From a bacterium (lineage in GTDB: Bacteria > Bdellovibrionota_G > JALEGL01), in the NCBI GenBank assembly GCA_022763185.1, contig JALEGL010000006.1, forward strand, positions 1 through 64,000: DNA of 64,000 bases, in the 5' to 3' direction. This document shows, one piece after another, positions 18,572-27,263 of the stretch. The position numbers and the translations under genes were made by a program. The notes beneath the pieces are model-generated. The model did no database searches. It had not been told where the DNA came from and saw only the letters and a program-made list of their open reading frames with translations. How positions within the stretch are numbered: the stretch's first letter is position 1; each line of letters begins with the position of its first letter.

Positions 18572-19474
18572 TTATCCTTTAATTTCATGCTCAACGCATA
18601 TTTTTTCAATGAAAGCATCTAGCTTATCAAAGATTTCATGATATGCAAACCACTGGCTTTGCCCTCTGTTTTTGAACCAGGTAGTTTGTCTTTTGGCATA
18701 ATTTCGGGTTTTTTGTTGCGTGTGAGCAACGGCTTCTTGGTAGTTTAAATCACCCTCAAGATGCTTTAAACACTGAGCATAACCAATGGTTTTGGCCAGC
18801 CGGGTGTAACTTTGTGGAAATTGTTTGAGTATGTTTTGGGTTTCGTTCAAAAGACCTTGTTCAAACATATCCACTACCCTTATGTTGATGCGTTCATAAA
18901 GCTCTTCTCTTGGCCATTGAACGGCAAATGAGTGGATATTGTGCTCCTGGTTGACAGAGGTGTAGGCTTCCCAAGAAAAGTCAGGATCATGTTGCAGTAA
19001 AAAGGCCAACCTCCGAATACGGTAACTGTCATTGGCATGAATTTCTTGGGCAATATGCGGGGCTTTGACTTGGATGAAGGCATATAAATTTTCAGTACTC
19101 TCATCTTCAAGAGTGCCCGGCATAAATGTTTTGTTATTGCTTAAAGCTTGTAAATAAAAGCCAGAGCCACCAACCAAGAGGGGGATGGCTTGACCTTGAT
19201 GAATTTGGTCTATAATGCTTCTGGCTTGCTCTGCAAAGCCTAAGGCTGTGATGGTTTGATCTGGGTTTAAGATATCAAACATATGATGTTTGCATGAAGC
19301 AAGTTCTTGAACACTGGGTTTAGCAGTGCCAATGTTCATGTGTTTATAGATCTGTAAACTGTCAATATTGACCAACTCCACTGGATACTTCTGGGCCAAG
19401 GCAAAAGCAATATCGGATTTGCCAGAAGCCGTTGGTCCAACCAGGGCTACAATAGGCTTTTGTGATTTTATCAT
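18572..19474 (-). CDS. miaA: tRNA dimethylallyltransferase MiaA
   Basis: MiaA transfers a dimethylallyl group to N6 of A37 in tRNAs reading UNN codons. The P-loop GPTASGKSD is at residues 13-21, and NIDSLQIYKHMNIGTAKP and LVGGSGFYLQAL are family blocks. The C-terminal KTRNYAKRQTTWFKN is the tRNA-contact helix. 300 residues. Overlaps the mutL stop by 4 bp, a coupling common in proteobacteria. Confidence 0.96.
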   Translation of the reverse strand: MIKSQKPIVALVGPTASGKSDIAFALAQKYPVELVNIDSLQIYKHMNIGTAKPSVQELASCKHHMFDILNPDQTITALGFAEQARSIIDQIHQGQAIPLLVGGSGFYLQALSNNKTFMPGTLEDESTENLYAFIQVKAPHIAQEIHANDSYRIRRLAFLLQHDPDFSWEAYTSVNQEHNIHSFAVQWPREELYERINIRVVDMFEQGLLNETQNILKQFPQSYTRLAKTIGYAQCLKHLEGDLNYQEAVAHTQQKTRNYAKRQTTWFKNRGQSQWFAYHEIFDKLDAFIEKICVEHEIKG

Positions 19475-21291
19475 ACCCGTTTAAACAATTTTTCAAAATC
19501 TGCCACCTGATACTCAAGGTAGGTGGGGCGGCCATGCGGGCAATATGAGGCTAAATCAACAGTATCCATGGTTCTAAGCAAGTAATCTACTTCTTTGGGA
19601 CTCAAAATATCATGCGCTCTGACGGCACTATGACAAGCCATAGAACTGCAAATATGATCAATAGAGTCTTCCAAACCTTGCGTGCTTTGATGGTTACTTA
19701 ATAAATCGTTGCAGACATTTTCAATATACACTTTTGCATCTTGTTTGATTAAAAAAGAAGGTGTCGTTCTTAAAATAAAGCTTTGTGGACCAAAAATTTC
19801 TAAATCAAAACCCAGTTGCGCAAAGGTTTCTAGATTTTCTGTCAAAAGCTCTGTTTTTTCAGGAGAAAAGTTAAGGGTAACAGGCGTTAAAAGTTGCTGA
19901 CTTTTTTGTAAGTGCGAAGGTTTTGAAAATTGCTGTTTAAATTGGTCAAATAAAATGCGTTCATGCGCGGCATGCTGATCAATGATCACCAGACTTTGTT
20001 GATTGCTACACAATAAATAGGTGTGATCAATATGACCTATAAAATTGAGTTGAGCAAAGTAAGCTTGCGTGTTTTCTGAAACATCTGCCGTATAGGGTAA
20101 ACGTGGTTCAGCTAAAGAAGAGGCTTGCTGTGAAAAATTGGAGAGAGCTGGAGAAGATAAAGTGTAGTTGCCAGTAAGAGAGGGGGAGTGTGTTTGTTCT
20201 GAAGCAACGTTTTTATTCAGGCTGTATACAGAAGATTGGTTTGAGTTGAGTGAAGGTACTTGATGAAGATTAGATTCAGAGGGTTTTTGCTGACTTAAAC
20301 TTTGTTTCACCACAAAAGCCAATTCCTGAAAAACTTGCTGTGGGCCAGAAAAACGCACTTCATTTTTGCGTGGATGGATATTCACGTCCACCCATTGTGG
20401 ATCAATGTCTATTTTTACAATGGCCATAGGATAACGTTTTTCCATCATGGCTGTACGATAGCCCTCCATAAGAGCAGCTTGTAGAGTTTTGTCACTGACC
20501 GGCCTGTGGTTGACATAAAAATAAATTTCACTGCTGCGAGAAAAGCTTAAGTGCCGGTTGGAAATATAGCCTTCTATTGAAAGATGTTGATGTTGGTTGT
20601 TGTGTATGGGTAAAAGTTTTTCTTTAACATCACCAGGAAAAATGGTTTCAATCCTCTGCAACCATGTTTCATGCGCAGGCCAATGATACAACAACTTGTG
20701 TTTGCCTTGATCGGCAAGATAAATTTTAAAAGCTATCCCGTACTCAATCAGAGCAATTTTTTTGATTTGAGAAATAATATGGTTTTTTTCAGTATTGGCA
20801 CTTTTGAGAAACTTTTTTCTGGCCGGCGTGTTGTAAAATAAATGAGCAATGCTGATTTTGGTGCCATTGGGGATGGCACTGGGCTGTATGGGGCTGATGT
20901 CTCCACCTTTTGAAGCAATCATAAAACCATGCTCTTGTGAGCTCGGCTTGCTGTGCAGTTGCATATGAGAAATGGCGGCAATGCTGGCCAAGGCCTCGCC
21001 TCTGAATCCGCGAGTTAGGATTTGATGCAAATCGCTTTCTTGGCTGAGCTTAGACGTGGCATGTGCAGTTAAGGCCAATTGAAGTTGGTCTTTGTCAATG
21101 CCATGACCGTTATCAGTAATTTCAATACCTTCTATGCCTCCCTGACGAATGACAATGTCAATGGCGGTGGCTCCGGCATCAATGGAATTTTCTAAAAGTT
21201 CTTTAATGATAGAGGCTGGTCGCTCAACCACCTCACCGGCAGCAATTTGTTGAACAACATGATCAGGAAGTATCTGTATGGTTTTAGGCAC
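19471..21291 (-). CDS. mutL: DNA mismatch repair protein MutL
   Basis: MutL couples MutS mismatch recognition to strand removal. The N-terminal GHKL ATPase shows ELLENSIDAG, DNGHGI and RGFRGEALASIA. A Ser/Gln-rich linker spans about 335-410. The C-terminal domain carries DQHAAHERILFD (438-449), ACHSAVRAHDIL and CPHGRPT, the three motifs of endonuclease-type MutL. The last Glu of the first motif is replaced by Asp (D449). This suggests a MutH-independent nicking MutL, conditional on that substitution being tolerated. Confidence 0.95.
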   Translation of the reverse strand: MPKTIQILPDHVVQQIAAGEVVERPASIIKELLENSIDAGATAIDIVIRQGGIEGIEITDNGHGIDKDQLQLALTAHATSKLSQESDLHQILTRGFRGEALASIAAISHMQLHSKPSSQEHGFMIASKGGDISPIQPSAIPNGTKISIAHLFYNTPARKKFLKSANTEKNHIISQIKKIALIEYGIAFKIYLADQGKHKLLYHWPAHETWLQRIETIFPGDVKEKLLPIHNNQHQHLSIEGYISNRHLSFSRSSEIYFYVNHRPVSDKTLQAALMEGYRTAMMEKRYPMAIVKIDIDPQWVDVNIHPRKNEVRFSGPQQVFQELAFVVKQSLSQQKPSESNLHQVPSLNSNQSSVYSLNKNVASEQTHSPSLTGNYTLSSPALSNFSQQASSLAEPRLPYTADVSENTQAYFAQLNFIGHIDHTYLLCSNQQSLVIIDQHAAHERILFDQFKQQFSKPSHLQKSQQLLTPVTLNFSPEKTELLTENLETFAQLGFDLEIFGPQSFILRTTPSFLIKQDAKVYIENVCNDLLSNHQSTQGLEDSIDHICSSMACHSAVRAHDILSPKEVDYLLRTMDTVDLASYCPHGRPTYLEYQVADFEKLFKRV

Positions 21292-21357
21292 AGCCTTCAG
21301 TTATAAGGTGAAGATTTAATTGTCAATGTCAAAAGTAGGGTCTTCTGGCTATGGAAA

Positions 21358-22434
21358 TTAAGCCACTTTAACATTATTGCGGCCATGGTGTTTGGCATCG
21401 TACAAAGCTTTATCGGCTTTTTCAATGAGGTCTTTGCTGGTTTTCATGTCTGGGTCAACGCTGGCAATACCGGCACTGAGGGTAATGTTAATGTTGTTAT
21501 CTTTGATTTTAAACGGAATGCTTTCTATCATGCGGCGGATTTTTTCAGCAATGGTCAAGGCACCCGTGCTGTTAATTTCAGGCAAGAGCAAGGCAAATTC
21601 TTCCCCCCCATAACGACCAAAAATATCTTCTTTTCTGACATTGGCCAGAATGTTTTTGGCAATAATTTTTAGGACAGAGTCACCCGTAACATGGCCATGC
21701 TGGTTATTGATAATGCTAAAATGGTCCAAGTCCAGCATGATTAAGGATAAATCACGGCTATAACGCTGTGAGCGTCTAAACTCTTCATTGAGTTTTTCTA
21801 GAAAAAACACTTTATTGTAGGCTTGCGTTAAACCATCTTTGGTAGCCAGGCGGTACATTTCTTCATAATATTGAGTTTCTGTATTGCTACCATAAATAAA
21901 CTTAAGAATATTATTCCCCACCAGAATTAGATCACCGTCTTCAAGGTTTTGTTTGCTGATTTTTCGGGTGTTGATAAATGTACCATTGGTTGAGTTAAGG
22001 TCTTCAATGATAAAAGTATCACCTTCTTTAATAATACGCGCATGTTTGCGCGAGACATTTTCACCAAAAACTTGCACTTGCACTTTTTCGCTGCGGCCAA
22101 TGGTTAAACCTTCTTCATGAATATGGTATTGTTTACCAAAATTAGGGCCATGAATCATGATCAGACAAGCTTCTTGAAACTTAGAGTTTTGCTTGTCCAC
22201 CATGGTGATGGATGTGGCAACAATGGTGGGTTCTTCTGGACCCACGGCCAAGTTTTTTTGTGCTGAAAACTCTTGATAAAACCGTTCCAAACAGGTTAAA
22301 CATGCTCCATCAGAAGAATTCCATTGCGGATGCTTGAGGTTAATGGACTCAATCAGTTGTTCATGACTAAGATAGTACTGAACCAATTGATTGGATTCAT
22401 CGATCGTATGACTACAAAAAGGGCAGGTTTTCAT
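21358..22434 (-). CDS. FHA-GGDEF diguanylate cyclase with Zn-ribbon N terminus
   Basis: A 358-residue cytoplasmic protein. Residues 1-55 hold two CxxC pairs (CPFC and CLTC), likely a zinc ribbon. The FHA domain (about 95-180) has LTIGRS, VSRKHARI and LNSTNGTFIN, which bind phosphothreonine. The GGDEF domain (about 195-357) has the active GGEEF preceded by RKED exactly five residues upstream, the allosteric I-site. It should make c-di-GMP under control of a phosphorylated partner. It is 66 nt upstream of mutL on the same strand and divergent from the DUF721 gene. Confidence 0.92.
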   Translation of the reverse strand: MKTCPFCSHTIDESNQLVQYYLSHEQLIESINLKHPQWNSSDGACLTCLERFYQEFSAQKNLAVGPEEPTIVATSITMVDKQNSKFQEACLIMIHGPNFGKQYHIHEEGLTIGRSEKVQVQVFGENVSRKHARIIKEGDTFIIEDLNSTNGTFINTRKISKQNLEDGDLILVGNNILKFIYGSNTETQYYEEMYRLATKDGLTQAYNKVFFLEKLNEEFRRSQRYSRDLSLIMLDLDHFSIINNQHGHVTGDSVLKIIAKNILANVRKEDIFGRYGGEEFALLLPEINSTGALTIAEKIRRMIESIPFKIKDNNINITLSAGIASVDPDMKTSKDLIEKADKALYDAKHHGRNNVKVA

Positions 22435-22517
22435 GTATTTGGTCTTTGGTTAAAGTACTTTAGGTTAAAAAAATTTAGTCCTATGTATAATAGTATCGAT
22501 ATACAGTAAAATATACA

Positions 22518-22958
22518 ATGAAAAAACACTATAAAAAGCAAGAATATCAGCAAGAACGCAAAACATCGGTTTTGGAACCCGTGCATGAGATTTTTGCCAA
22601 ACATCCTTTGTTTGCCAAACGCCCCATGATCAGTGTCTATAAATTACAAAAAAACTGGGAAAATTTGGTAGGTGAAATGATGGCCAAGCGTAGTTTGCCG
22701 GTTCGGGTCAAAAAAGACTGCTTGATTATTGCGGTAGAAAATCAAGCTTGGGGTCAACAGTTTACCTTGATGAAACCGGTATTGTTGCAAGCCATCGCCG
22801 ATAAGCTCAATTTAAAGTTTGGGGATATTCGTTTTGTTTCTGAAGCCTTTGATAAACCCAAATTGATAGAAAAAGCTAGACCAAAGAAAAAAATAAATAA
22901 AAACAGAAGTTTAGAAGAAATTATGCAAAATATTACAGCTTTAATCAAGGGCAAATAA
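22518..22958 (+). CDS. DUF721 (DciA-like) protein
   Basis: A 146-residue basic protein. The core LQKNWENLVGEMMAKRSLPVRVK...LIIAVENQAWGQQFTLMKP (about 45-95) matches DUF721, the family of the replicative helicase loader DciA. The N terminus is Lys/Gln-rich and the C terminus is basic, as in DciA. A role in loading DnaB is likely but not proven here. Divergent from the FHA-GGDEF gene and convergent with murJ. Confidence 0.75.
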   Translation: MKKHYKKQEYQQERKTSVLEPVHEIFAKHPLFAKRPMISVYKLQKNWENLVGEMMAKRSLPVRVKKDCLIIAVENQAWGQQFTLMKPVLLQAIADKLNLKFGDIRFVSEAFDKPKLIEKARPKKKINKNRSLEEIMQNITALIKGK

Positions 22959-22967
22959 GATCAAAGA

Positions 22968-24527
22968 TTATCGGTGTAGCAAGGTTTTTATTTTATGCTG
23001 CAAAGTGTTCAGTTCATCGGTTTTCATCAGCATCAGAACAGTAAAATAAAATCCAGCCACCAAAGCAATAAAGCCCAATAAACGGACAAAACTTGGAATA
23101 GCTGTATAGCTGTTAAGCCAAGGCCAAATAAAGACGCACAAGGCAATGATCACGCAGCTGGCAATAATAATTTTTGCGCAGGATTTAAGGATGGCAGACC
23201 ACATAAAGATTTTTTCCTGAACATGCAGGGTGATCAATAAAATTAAAAAGTTAACCAGCATAGCCAAAGACGTACCCAAAGCCAAGCCGCCGTGGCCTAA
23301 AATTTTATAATACATCAGGTTAAAAACAATGTTGACGGCAATACCGGTTAAACTGGCATAGGTGGGGATTTTAGATTTATCAAAAGCAAAAAAGATGGGC
23401 GCCAAGACTTTGACCCCTGCATAAAAGGGCAAACCAAAACTGTAAAAATACAAAGCCGTAAAAGTGTTTTGCGTGTCATACAGGTCAAACAAACCGCGTT
23501 GGTAAATCATGGCAATAATGGGCTGGCCCAAAAACAGCAAGCCAATGGTGCTGGGCAAAGTCAGCAACAGAGTAAAGCTCAAGGCTGTGCTGACATTTTT
23601 TTTATAATCTTCCACTTTGTTTTGGGCAATCAGATTGGACACCTGGCTTAAGGTCACCACAGAAATGGCCACACCAAACACGCCAATGGGCAACTGCATC
23701 AGCCTAAAGGCGTAATTGAGCCATGAAATACTGCCTTCTTCTAAGAGAGAGGCCAAAGAGGTGTTCACCAAAACATTGACCTGGGTGCCGGCATTGGCAA
23801 TGATGGCCGGTAGCATCAAATACAGCACGGTTTTTACGCCAGGATGCTTAAAAACCCCTTTAAATTTTGGAATCAATCTATAGCCATAGCGCCAGAGTTT
23901 GGGCACTTGCATGCTGGCTTGGGCAAGGCCAGCAAAGGTGGTGGCCATGGCCCAGGCATAGACGGCAGTTTGATTGGAAAAATCAGCAAAATAGACCCAC
24001 AGCCCCACACTAATGGAGCACAGATTAAACACGGCCGGTGCCAAAGCCGGGCGCAAAAACTCCTGATAGACATTAAGCACACTCATGAACAAAGCCGCGC
24101 AAGATACAAACAAAAGAAAAGGAAACAAAATGCGGGTGAGCTTGATGGTGAGGTCTCTTTTTCCCGGGATATCGGCAAAGCCCGGGGCAATATAATCCAC
24201 AAACACCGGCGCCAAAAATATGCCCAAAACCGTCAAAAAACCCACAATTAAAATAAGCATGGCCAACATGCTTTGAAAAAAAGCCAGCGTTGCCTGCTGG
24301 CTTTGTTTTTCTTTAAATTTGGCAATGGTGGGCACAAAGGCCTGGGATAAAGCCCCTTCAGCAAACAAATCTCTAAATAAATTGGGAATACGAAAGGCAA
24401 AAATAAAGGCATCGGCAAAATAACCCGCACCCAAAACAGCCGCAAAAATTTGCTCGCGCACCAGCCCCAAAATACGGCTTAAAAACGTAGCCGCACTGAT
24501 TTTACTGGCGTTTTTTTGCATGCTCAT
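22968..24527 (-). CDS. murJ: lipid II flippase MurJ
   Basis: A 519-residue MOP-superfamily membrane protein with about 14 helices that moves lipid II across the inner membrane for peptidoglycan synthesis. SAATFLSRILGLVREQIFAA at the N terminus and FRIPNLFRDLFAEGALSQAF (lipid II-binding Arg and acidic residues) are diagnostic. Start: MSMQ or MQ, two codons apart. Base composition is visibly richer in G+C than the neighbouring accessory zone. It marks the left border of the tRNA-linked island. Confidence 0.95.
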   Translation of the reverse strand: MSMQKNASKISAATFLSRILGLVREQIFAAVLGAGYFADAFIFAFRIPNLFRDLFAEGALSQAFVPTIAKFKEKQSQQATLAFFQSMLAMLILIVGFLTVLGIFLAPVFVDYIAPGFADIPGKRDLTIKLTRILFPFLLFVSCAALFMSVLNVYQEFLRPALAPAVFNLCSISVGLWVYFADFSNQTAVYAWAMATTFAGLAQASMQVPKLWRYGYRLIPKFKGVFKHPGVKTVLYLMLPAIIANAGTQVNVLVNTSLASLLEEGSISWLNYAFRLMQLPIGVFGVAISVVTLSQVSNLIAQNKVEDYKKNVSTALSFTLLLTLPSTIGLLFLGQPIIAMIYQRGLFDLYDTQNTFTALYFYSFGLPFYAGVKVLAPIFFAFDKSKIPTYASLTGIAVNIVFNLMYYKILGHGGLALGTSLAMLVNFLILLITLHVQEKIFMWSAILKSCAKIIIASCVIIALCVFIWPWLNSYTAIPSFVRLLGFIALVAGFYFTVLMLMKTDELNTLQHKIKTLLHR

Positions 24528-24589
24528 AGAAGGCCAAAGTGTGCCATAGATGGCTTTAACTGGCTATAAAAAATAAGTTTGTACATAAG

Positions 24590-24617
24590 TTGACATGGAA
24601 AAAAACCATGGTATAAG
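24590..24617 (+). promoter_or_regulatory. promoter of the initiator tRNA gene
   Basis: A consensus TTGACA (24590-24595), 16-bp spacer and TATAAG (24612-24617) lie 17 nt before the tRNA 5' end. Confidence 0.7.
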
Positions 24618-24634
24618 CCATGTTCATTCAATGA

Positions 24635-24711
<77 letters not shown>

Positions 24712-24763
24712 AAACGAGAATTTCATAAAAATACAAATCGTTAGAATAAATCTGTCGTCGGTT

Positions 24764-24842
24764 TAAAGCTATGCTTATGATGAACAAGCCGTAGGCGCCG
24801 TGAAGAATTAGCATAACTTATGGCGATGCCAAAGGCATCGGC
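24764..24842. mobile_element. 79-bp insert splitting the duplicated tRNA end
   Basis: The insert separates GTCGTCGGTT from CAAATCC of the second tRNA 3'-end copy. It contains a hairpin (CGATGCC AAA GGCATCG) near its right end. Size and structure suggest a REP/MITE-type palindromic element. No coding capacity and no target duplication were clear. Confidence 0.45.
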
Positions 24843-24863
24843 CAAATCCGGCTCCCGCTACCA
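24843..24863 (+). repeat. 21-bp copy of the tRNA-fMet 3' end (att-like)
   Basis: These 21 bases are identical to 24691-24711, the last 21 bases of the tRNA including CCA. The preceding 10 tRNA bases GTCGTCGGTT also recur at 24754-24763, so the original duplication was at least 31 bp and was later split by 79 bp. A third, 13-bp fragment GGTTCAAATCCGG lies at 25050-25062. Such 3'-end duplications are the usual trace of tyrosine-integrase insertion; no integrase is in the window. Confidence 0.8.
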
Positions 24864-24911
24864 ATTCCGATCATTTTCCATCAGTTCAATCATGCAAATT
24901 ACGGGTTATTC

Positions 24912-24970
24912 GCCCTTCGGGCTCAACTGTTTTTTTGTGTTGCCTCCGGCAACATGGCGAAGGTCTTTGT
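24912..24970. repeat. R3 structured repeat, left copy
   Basis: Nearly identical to 27180-27237 in direct orientation. Each unit has two mini-hairpins: GCCC...GGGC and GTTGCC TCC GGCAAC. Differences between copies change loops or G-U pairs and keep both stems, which argues for a structure-dependent role. The two copies bracket the A+T-rich cassette. Confidence 0.7.
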
Positions 24971-25086
24971 GCATGGGCTTCCAACTGGATGAATGTGCAT
25001 GTGCGGGTTGGGTTTGGGCCAAGCCCAAACCAGGCACCTGGTTTTTGCTGGTTCAAATCCGGTTTTTTGGTAATAATTATATTTAA

Positions 25087-25749
25087 ATGTATGACTTAAA
25101 AACAGATCAATCCCATAACGAGAAATTTGCAGATGAATATTTTAGAGCAGCTGAAAACCTAAAACAAAATAGTGAAAACTTAAGTTTAATTTTAAGACCG
25201 ACTTTGTATCTTTATAGGCACAGCGCAGAGTTATACTTAAAAGAATGTATCAGAATTAATAAGATGCCCTATTCAGATCAATTATATAAAGACTGGATTA
25301 GATGTAAAAAACCAATTCATGAACGTATGTATTATCCAAATAAAAATTTAAAGGTTTCACGCTTAGACTACATTAAGGAGCTAAATACACATAAACTTTT
25401 AGATCTTTGGAGTTGGTTAAAACCAATTCTTAAAGAATCTGAAATAAATTATCCTTTATACATTGAAAATCTTTTGAAATATGTAGATAGAATCGATGGC
25501 GATGGCCAAGCGCATAGATTTCCAGTTAAAAAAATTGAAAAAAATCGTTTAGTGTCAAATGCTTCTAAAGATCCTGATCTGAAATTATTAAATAAAAATG
25601 AAAGATATATTGCCATGGTGCAAGCTACACAAGGATTTGAAAGTACAAATTTAGATGTTAAAGTACTTATTCCAGTAATTTTAGCAAAACATCACAAACT
25701 CATAGTCATGTTGCGGGATATATTACAACTTTCTAGAAGATCTAGTTAA
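25087..25749 (+). CDS. uncharacterised helical protein, HEPN-like
   Basis: A 220-residue, all-helical, Lys-rich cytoplasmic protein. LYLYRHSAELYLKECI (about 39-54) has the R-H plus E-L-LK pattern seen in HEPN-type helical bundles. THKLLDLWSWLK and DGDGQAHRFPVKK recall uncharacterised HEPN-like proteins of genomic islands. The canonical RNase motif R-x4-6-H is not clearly present, so catalysis is not claimed. First gene of an unusually A+T-rich trio. It starts 24 nt after the last tRNA-end fragment. Confidence 0.5.
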   Translation: MYDLKTDQSHNEKFADEYFRAAENLKQNSENLSLILRPTLYLYRHSAELYLKECIRINKMPYSDQLYKDWIRCKKPIHERMYYPNKNLKVSRLDYIKELNTHKLLDLWSWLKPILKESEINYPLYIENLLKYVDRIDGDGQAHRFPVKKIEKNRLVSNASKDPDLKLLNKNERYIAMVQATQGFESTNLDVKVLIPVILAKHHKLIVMLRDILQLSRRSS

Positions 25750-25844
25750 AAATTTATTCGCTGTATTGTGAGTTGTTATATTTTCTATAATTATCAGGGT
25801 TAATTATTGTTTTAAAAGTTTATATGTATTGATATATAAATATA

Positions 25845-26243
25845 ATGAAAATTTTTAAAATAATATCATTAAAGTTTTTTATGTTTTTATTTATTTTAAC
25901 AAATTCAATTGTTCATGCAGATAACAAGCATTCTGGTAAAATAAAAATAATGACATTGAAGGATAATGACGGATATTCTTATAATTATGGTAAACCAAAA
26001 TTAAGAAATGATCTTTTAACATCAATTACTAAAGAGTTTTCGAAGAAAAAAATTGCTGAATCAATTAAAGATGTAATCAAATTTGTTGAAGAAACAATAA
26101 AAGATACATGTGTTGATAGTGTCGAAATTGCGGTTAGTATAAACACTGAAGGCAAAGCTCAGTTAGTATTTCTTGGTCTTGCTGGAAGCATTAACCTAAC
26201 AGTTATCAATTCTCAAAAAAATAAAATTTGTAGTCAATATTAA
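25845..26243 (+). CDS. small exported protein, trypco-like C terminus
   Basis: A 132-residue protein with a clear signal peptide (hydrophobic about 8-23, cleavage near VHA-DN). The C-terminal half, VDSVEIAVSINTEGKAQLVF and GSINLTVI, resembles the beta pattern of trypsin-co-occurring (trypco1/CU044_2847-like) domains of conflict systems. That resemblance is weak and only by eye. Cytoplasmic trypco domains do not normally carry signal peptides. Very A+T-rich, same strand as its neighbours, 95 nt after the HEPN-like gene. Confidence 0.45.
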   Translation: MKIFKIISLKFFMFLFILTNSIVHADNKHSGKIKIMTLKDNDGYSYNYGKPKLRNDLLTSITKEFSKKKIAESIKDVIKFVEETIKDTCVDSVEIAVSINTEGKAQLVFLGLAGSINLTVINSQKNKICSQY

Positions 26244-26283
26244 CTGTTTAATAATCAAAAATTTGATTAAGTTTCATTTTAAA

Positions 26284-27069
26284 ATGAAAAGAAAAGATAA
26301 ATATTTAAACCATTCAGTATTCAGTGACTTAAGAGAGGTTATAACTTTTTATGATCTTCTCGGATTTTCTGTTATGAGTTTTTTCAGGGGGGGAACAGGT
26401 TCTGTAGTCAATTTTGATACATATATTTTTAGCTCAGTTAAAAACACCCTTGAATCAATAGAATTAACATTAGAACACGGTAAGATAGGAGATGCGTTTA
26501 CTCTTTTAAGAAAATATCATGATTTGTCGATTCTGAGTATTTATTTAAACACCTATCTTTCTGAAAAAAGTGAAAATTATACATATAATAATATTATTGA
26601 TTGGGTGAATAACAAAAAGAAATTACCTGAAAATACATATAAAACTATGTTAAACTATATTGAAAAATATGAAAAATTAAAAAATTTAAAAGTTCTTTTG
26701 AATAAAAGTGAAATTTATATTGATATTAGGAAAAGGTGTAATGACCATACTCACCTTAATTATTTAAATAATATTTTAATCAATGATAATGAGTTTCATT
26801 TTCAAAAAAAAAGTAGATATTTAGATTTGTTTAGAAATGATTTGAAAAATATTTTTGTTTTATTTTTTTCATATACGTTTACACTAAATGAAAGGTATAT
26901 GAATTCTTGTGATTATATAGACTGTTTAGATATGAATATAACTCCTGCAGATGGTTCAGAGTATTGGGTTTCTGAATATGTCCAAAACATTTTTTCAAAA
27001 ATGATCGAGCCATCATATCCAGAAATTGCAAATTTTATTAAAAAACAAACATCTATGGATTTAAAGTAG
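26284..27069 (+). CDS. uncharacterised protein of A+T-rich cassette
   Basis: A 261-residue protein from ATG 26284; a TTG at 26263 in frame would add seven residues. It is rich in Lys, Asn, Tyr and Phe, mostly helical. It contains RKRCNDHTHLNYLNNIL followed by a hydrophobic helix (FVLFFSYTFTL) and the conserved-looking CDYIDCLDMNITPADGSEYW. I recognise no named family, although this layout has the feel of a widespread island protein. Stop at 27067-27069 is followed at once by an R1 repeat. Confidence 0.5.
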   Translation: MKRKDKYLNHSVFSDLREVITFYDLLGFSVMSFFRGGTGSVVNFDTYIFSSVKNTLESIELTLEHGKIGDAFTLLRKYHDLSILSIYLNTYLSEKSENYTYNNIIDWVNNKKKLPENTYKTMLNYIEKYEKLKNLKVLLNKSEIYIDIRKRCNDHTHLNYLNNILINDNEFHFQKKSRYLDLFRNDLKNIFVLFFSYTFTLNERYMNSCDYIDCLDMNITPADGSEYWVSEYVQNIFSKMIEPSYPEIANFIKKQTSMDLK

Positions 27070-27079
27070 ATAATTCAGG

Positions 27080-27132
27080 AATTCCAGGGATAGCTGACTG
27101 AATTACAATAGAATTAAGGTAGCTGTCCCTGG
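27080..27132. repeat. R1 REP-like doublet, copy 1
   Basis: Diverged copy of the R1 element (CCRGGGACAG...CTGAATT, spacer, GGTAGCTGTCCCTGG). The two ends are inverted to each other and would fold into a stem-loop. It abuts the stop of the cassette. Confidence 0.6.
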
Positions 27133-27179
27133 AACTACAGAGATAACTTTCATATTTTGCTATTATGTTCGGGTTCTGA

Positions 27180-27237
27180 GCCCTTGGGCTCAACTGTTTT
27201 TTGGTGTTGTCTCCGGCAACATGGCGAAGGTCTTTGT
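27180..27237. repeat. R3 structured repeat, right copy
   Basis: Direct repeat of 24912-24970 with both mini-hairpins kept (GCCC TT GGGC and GTTGTC TCC GGCAAC with one G-U). It closes the 2.2-kb bracket around the three-gene cassette. Confidence 0.7.
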
Positions 27238-27263
27238 TTATCAAGCTCCTTAGTATCTAATTT

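Larger units (their letters stand above)
24712..25086. other. tRNA-adjacent repeat zone, no gene
   Basis: 375 bp with scars rather than genes. They are a split second copy of the tRNA 3' end (24754-24763 plus 24843-24863), a 79-bp insert between its halves, a structured repeat at 24912-24970, an inverted repeat (GGTTTGGGC CAA GCCCAAACC, about 25009-25030) and a third tRNA fragment at 25050-25062. An 88-codon frame crossing it reads through these repeats and is not credible. Confidence 0.7.

Noticed and set aside
23844-24251. 135-codon plus-strand frame opposite murJ
   Set aside because: Antisense shadow of a conserved gene with biased composition.
24820-25086. 88-codon frame after the tRNA
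   Set aside because: It reads through the tRNA 3'-end copy and the R3 repeat, and has no plausible protein character.
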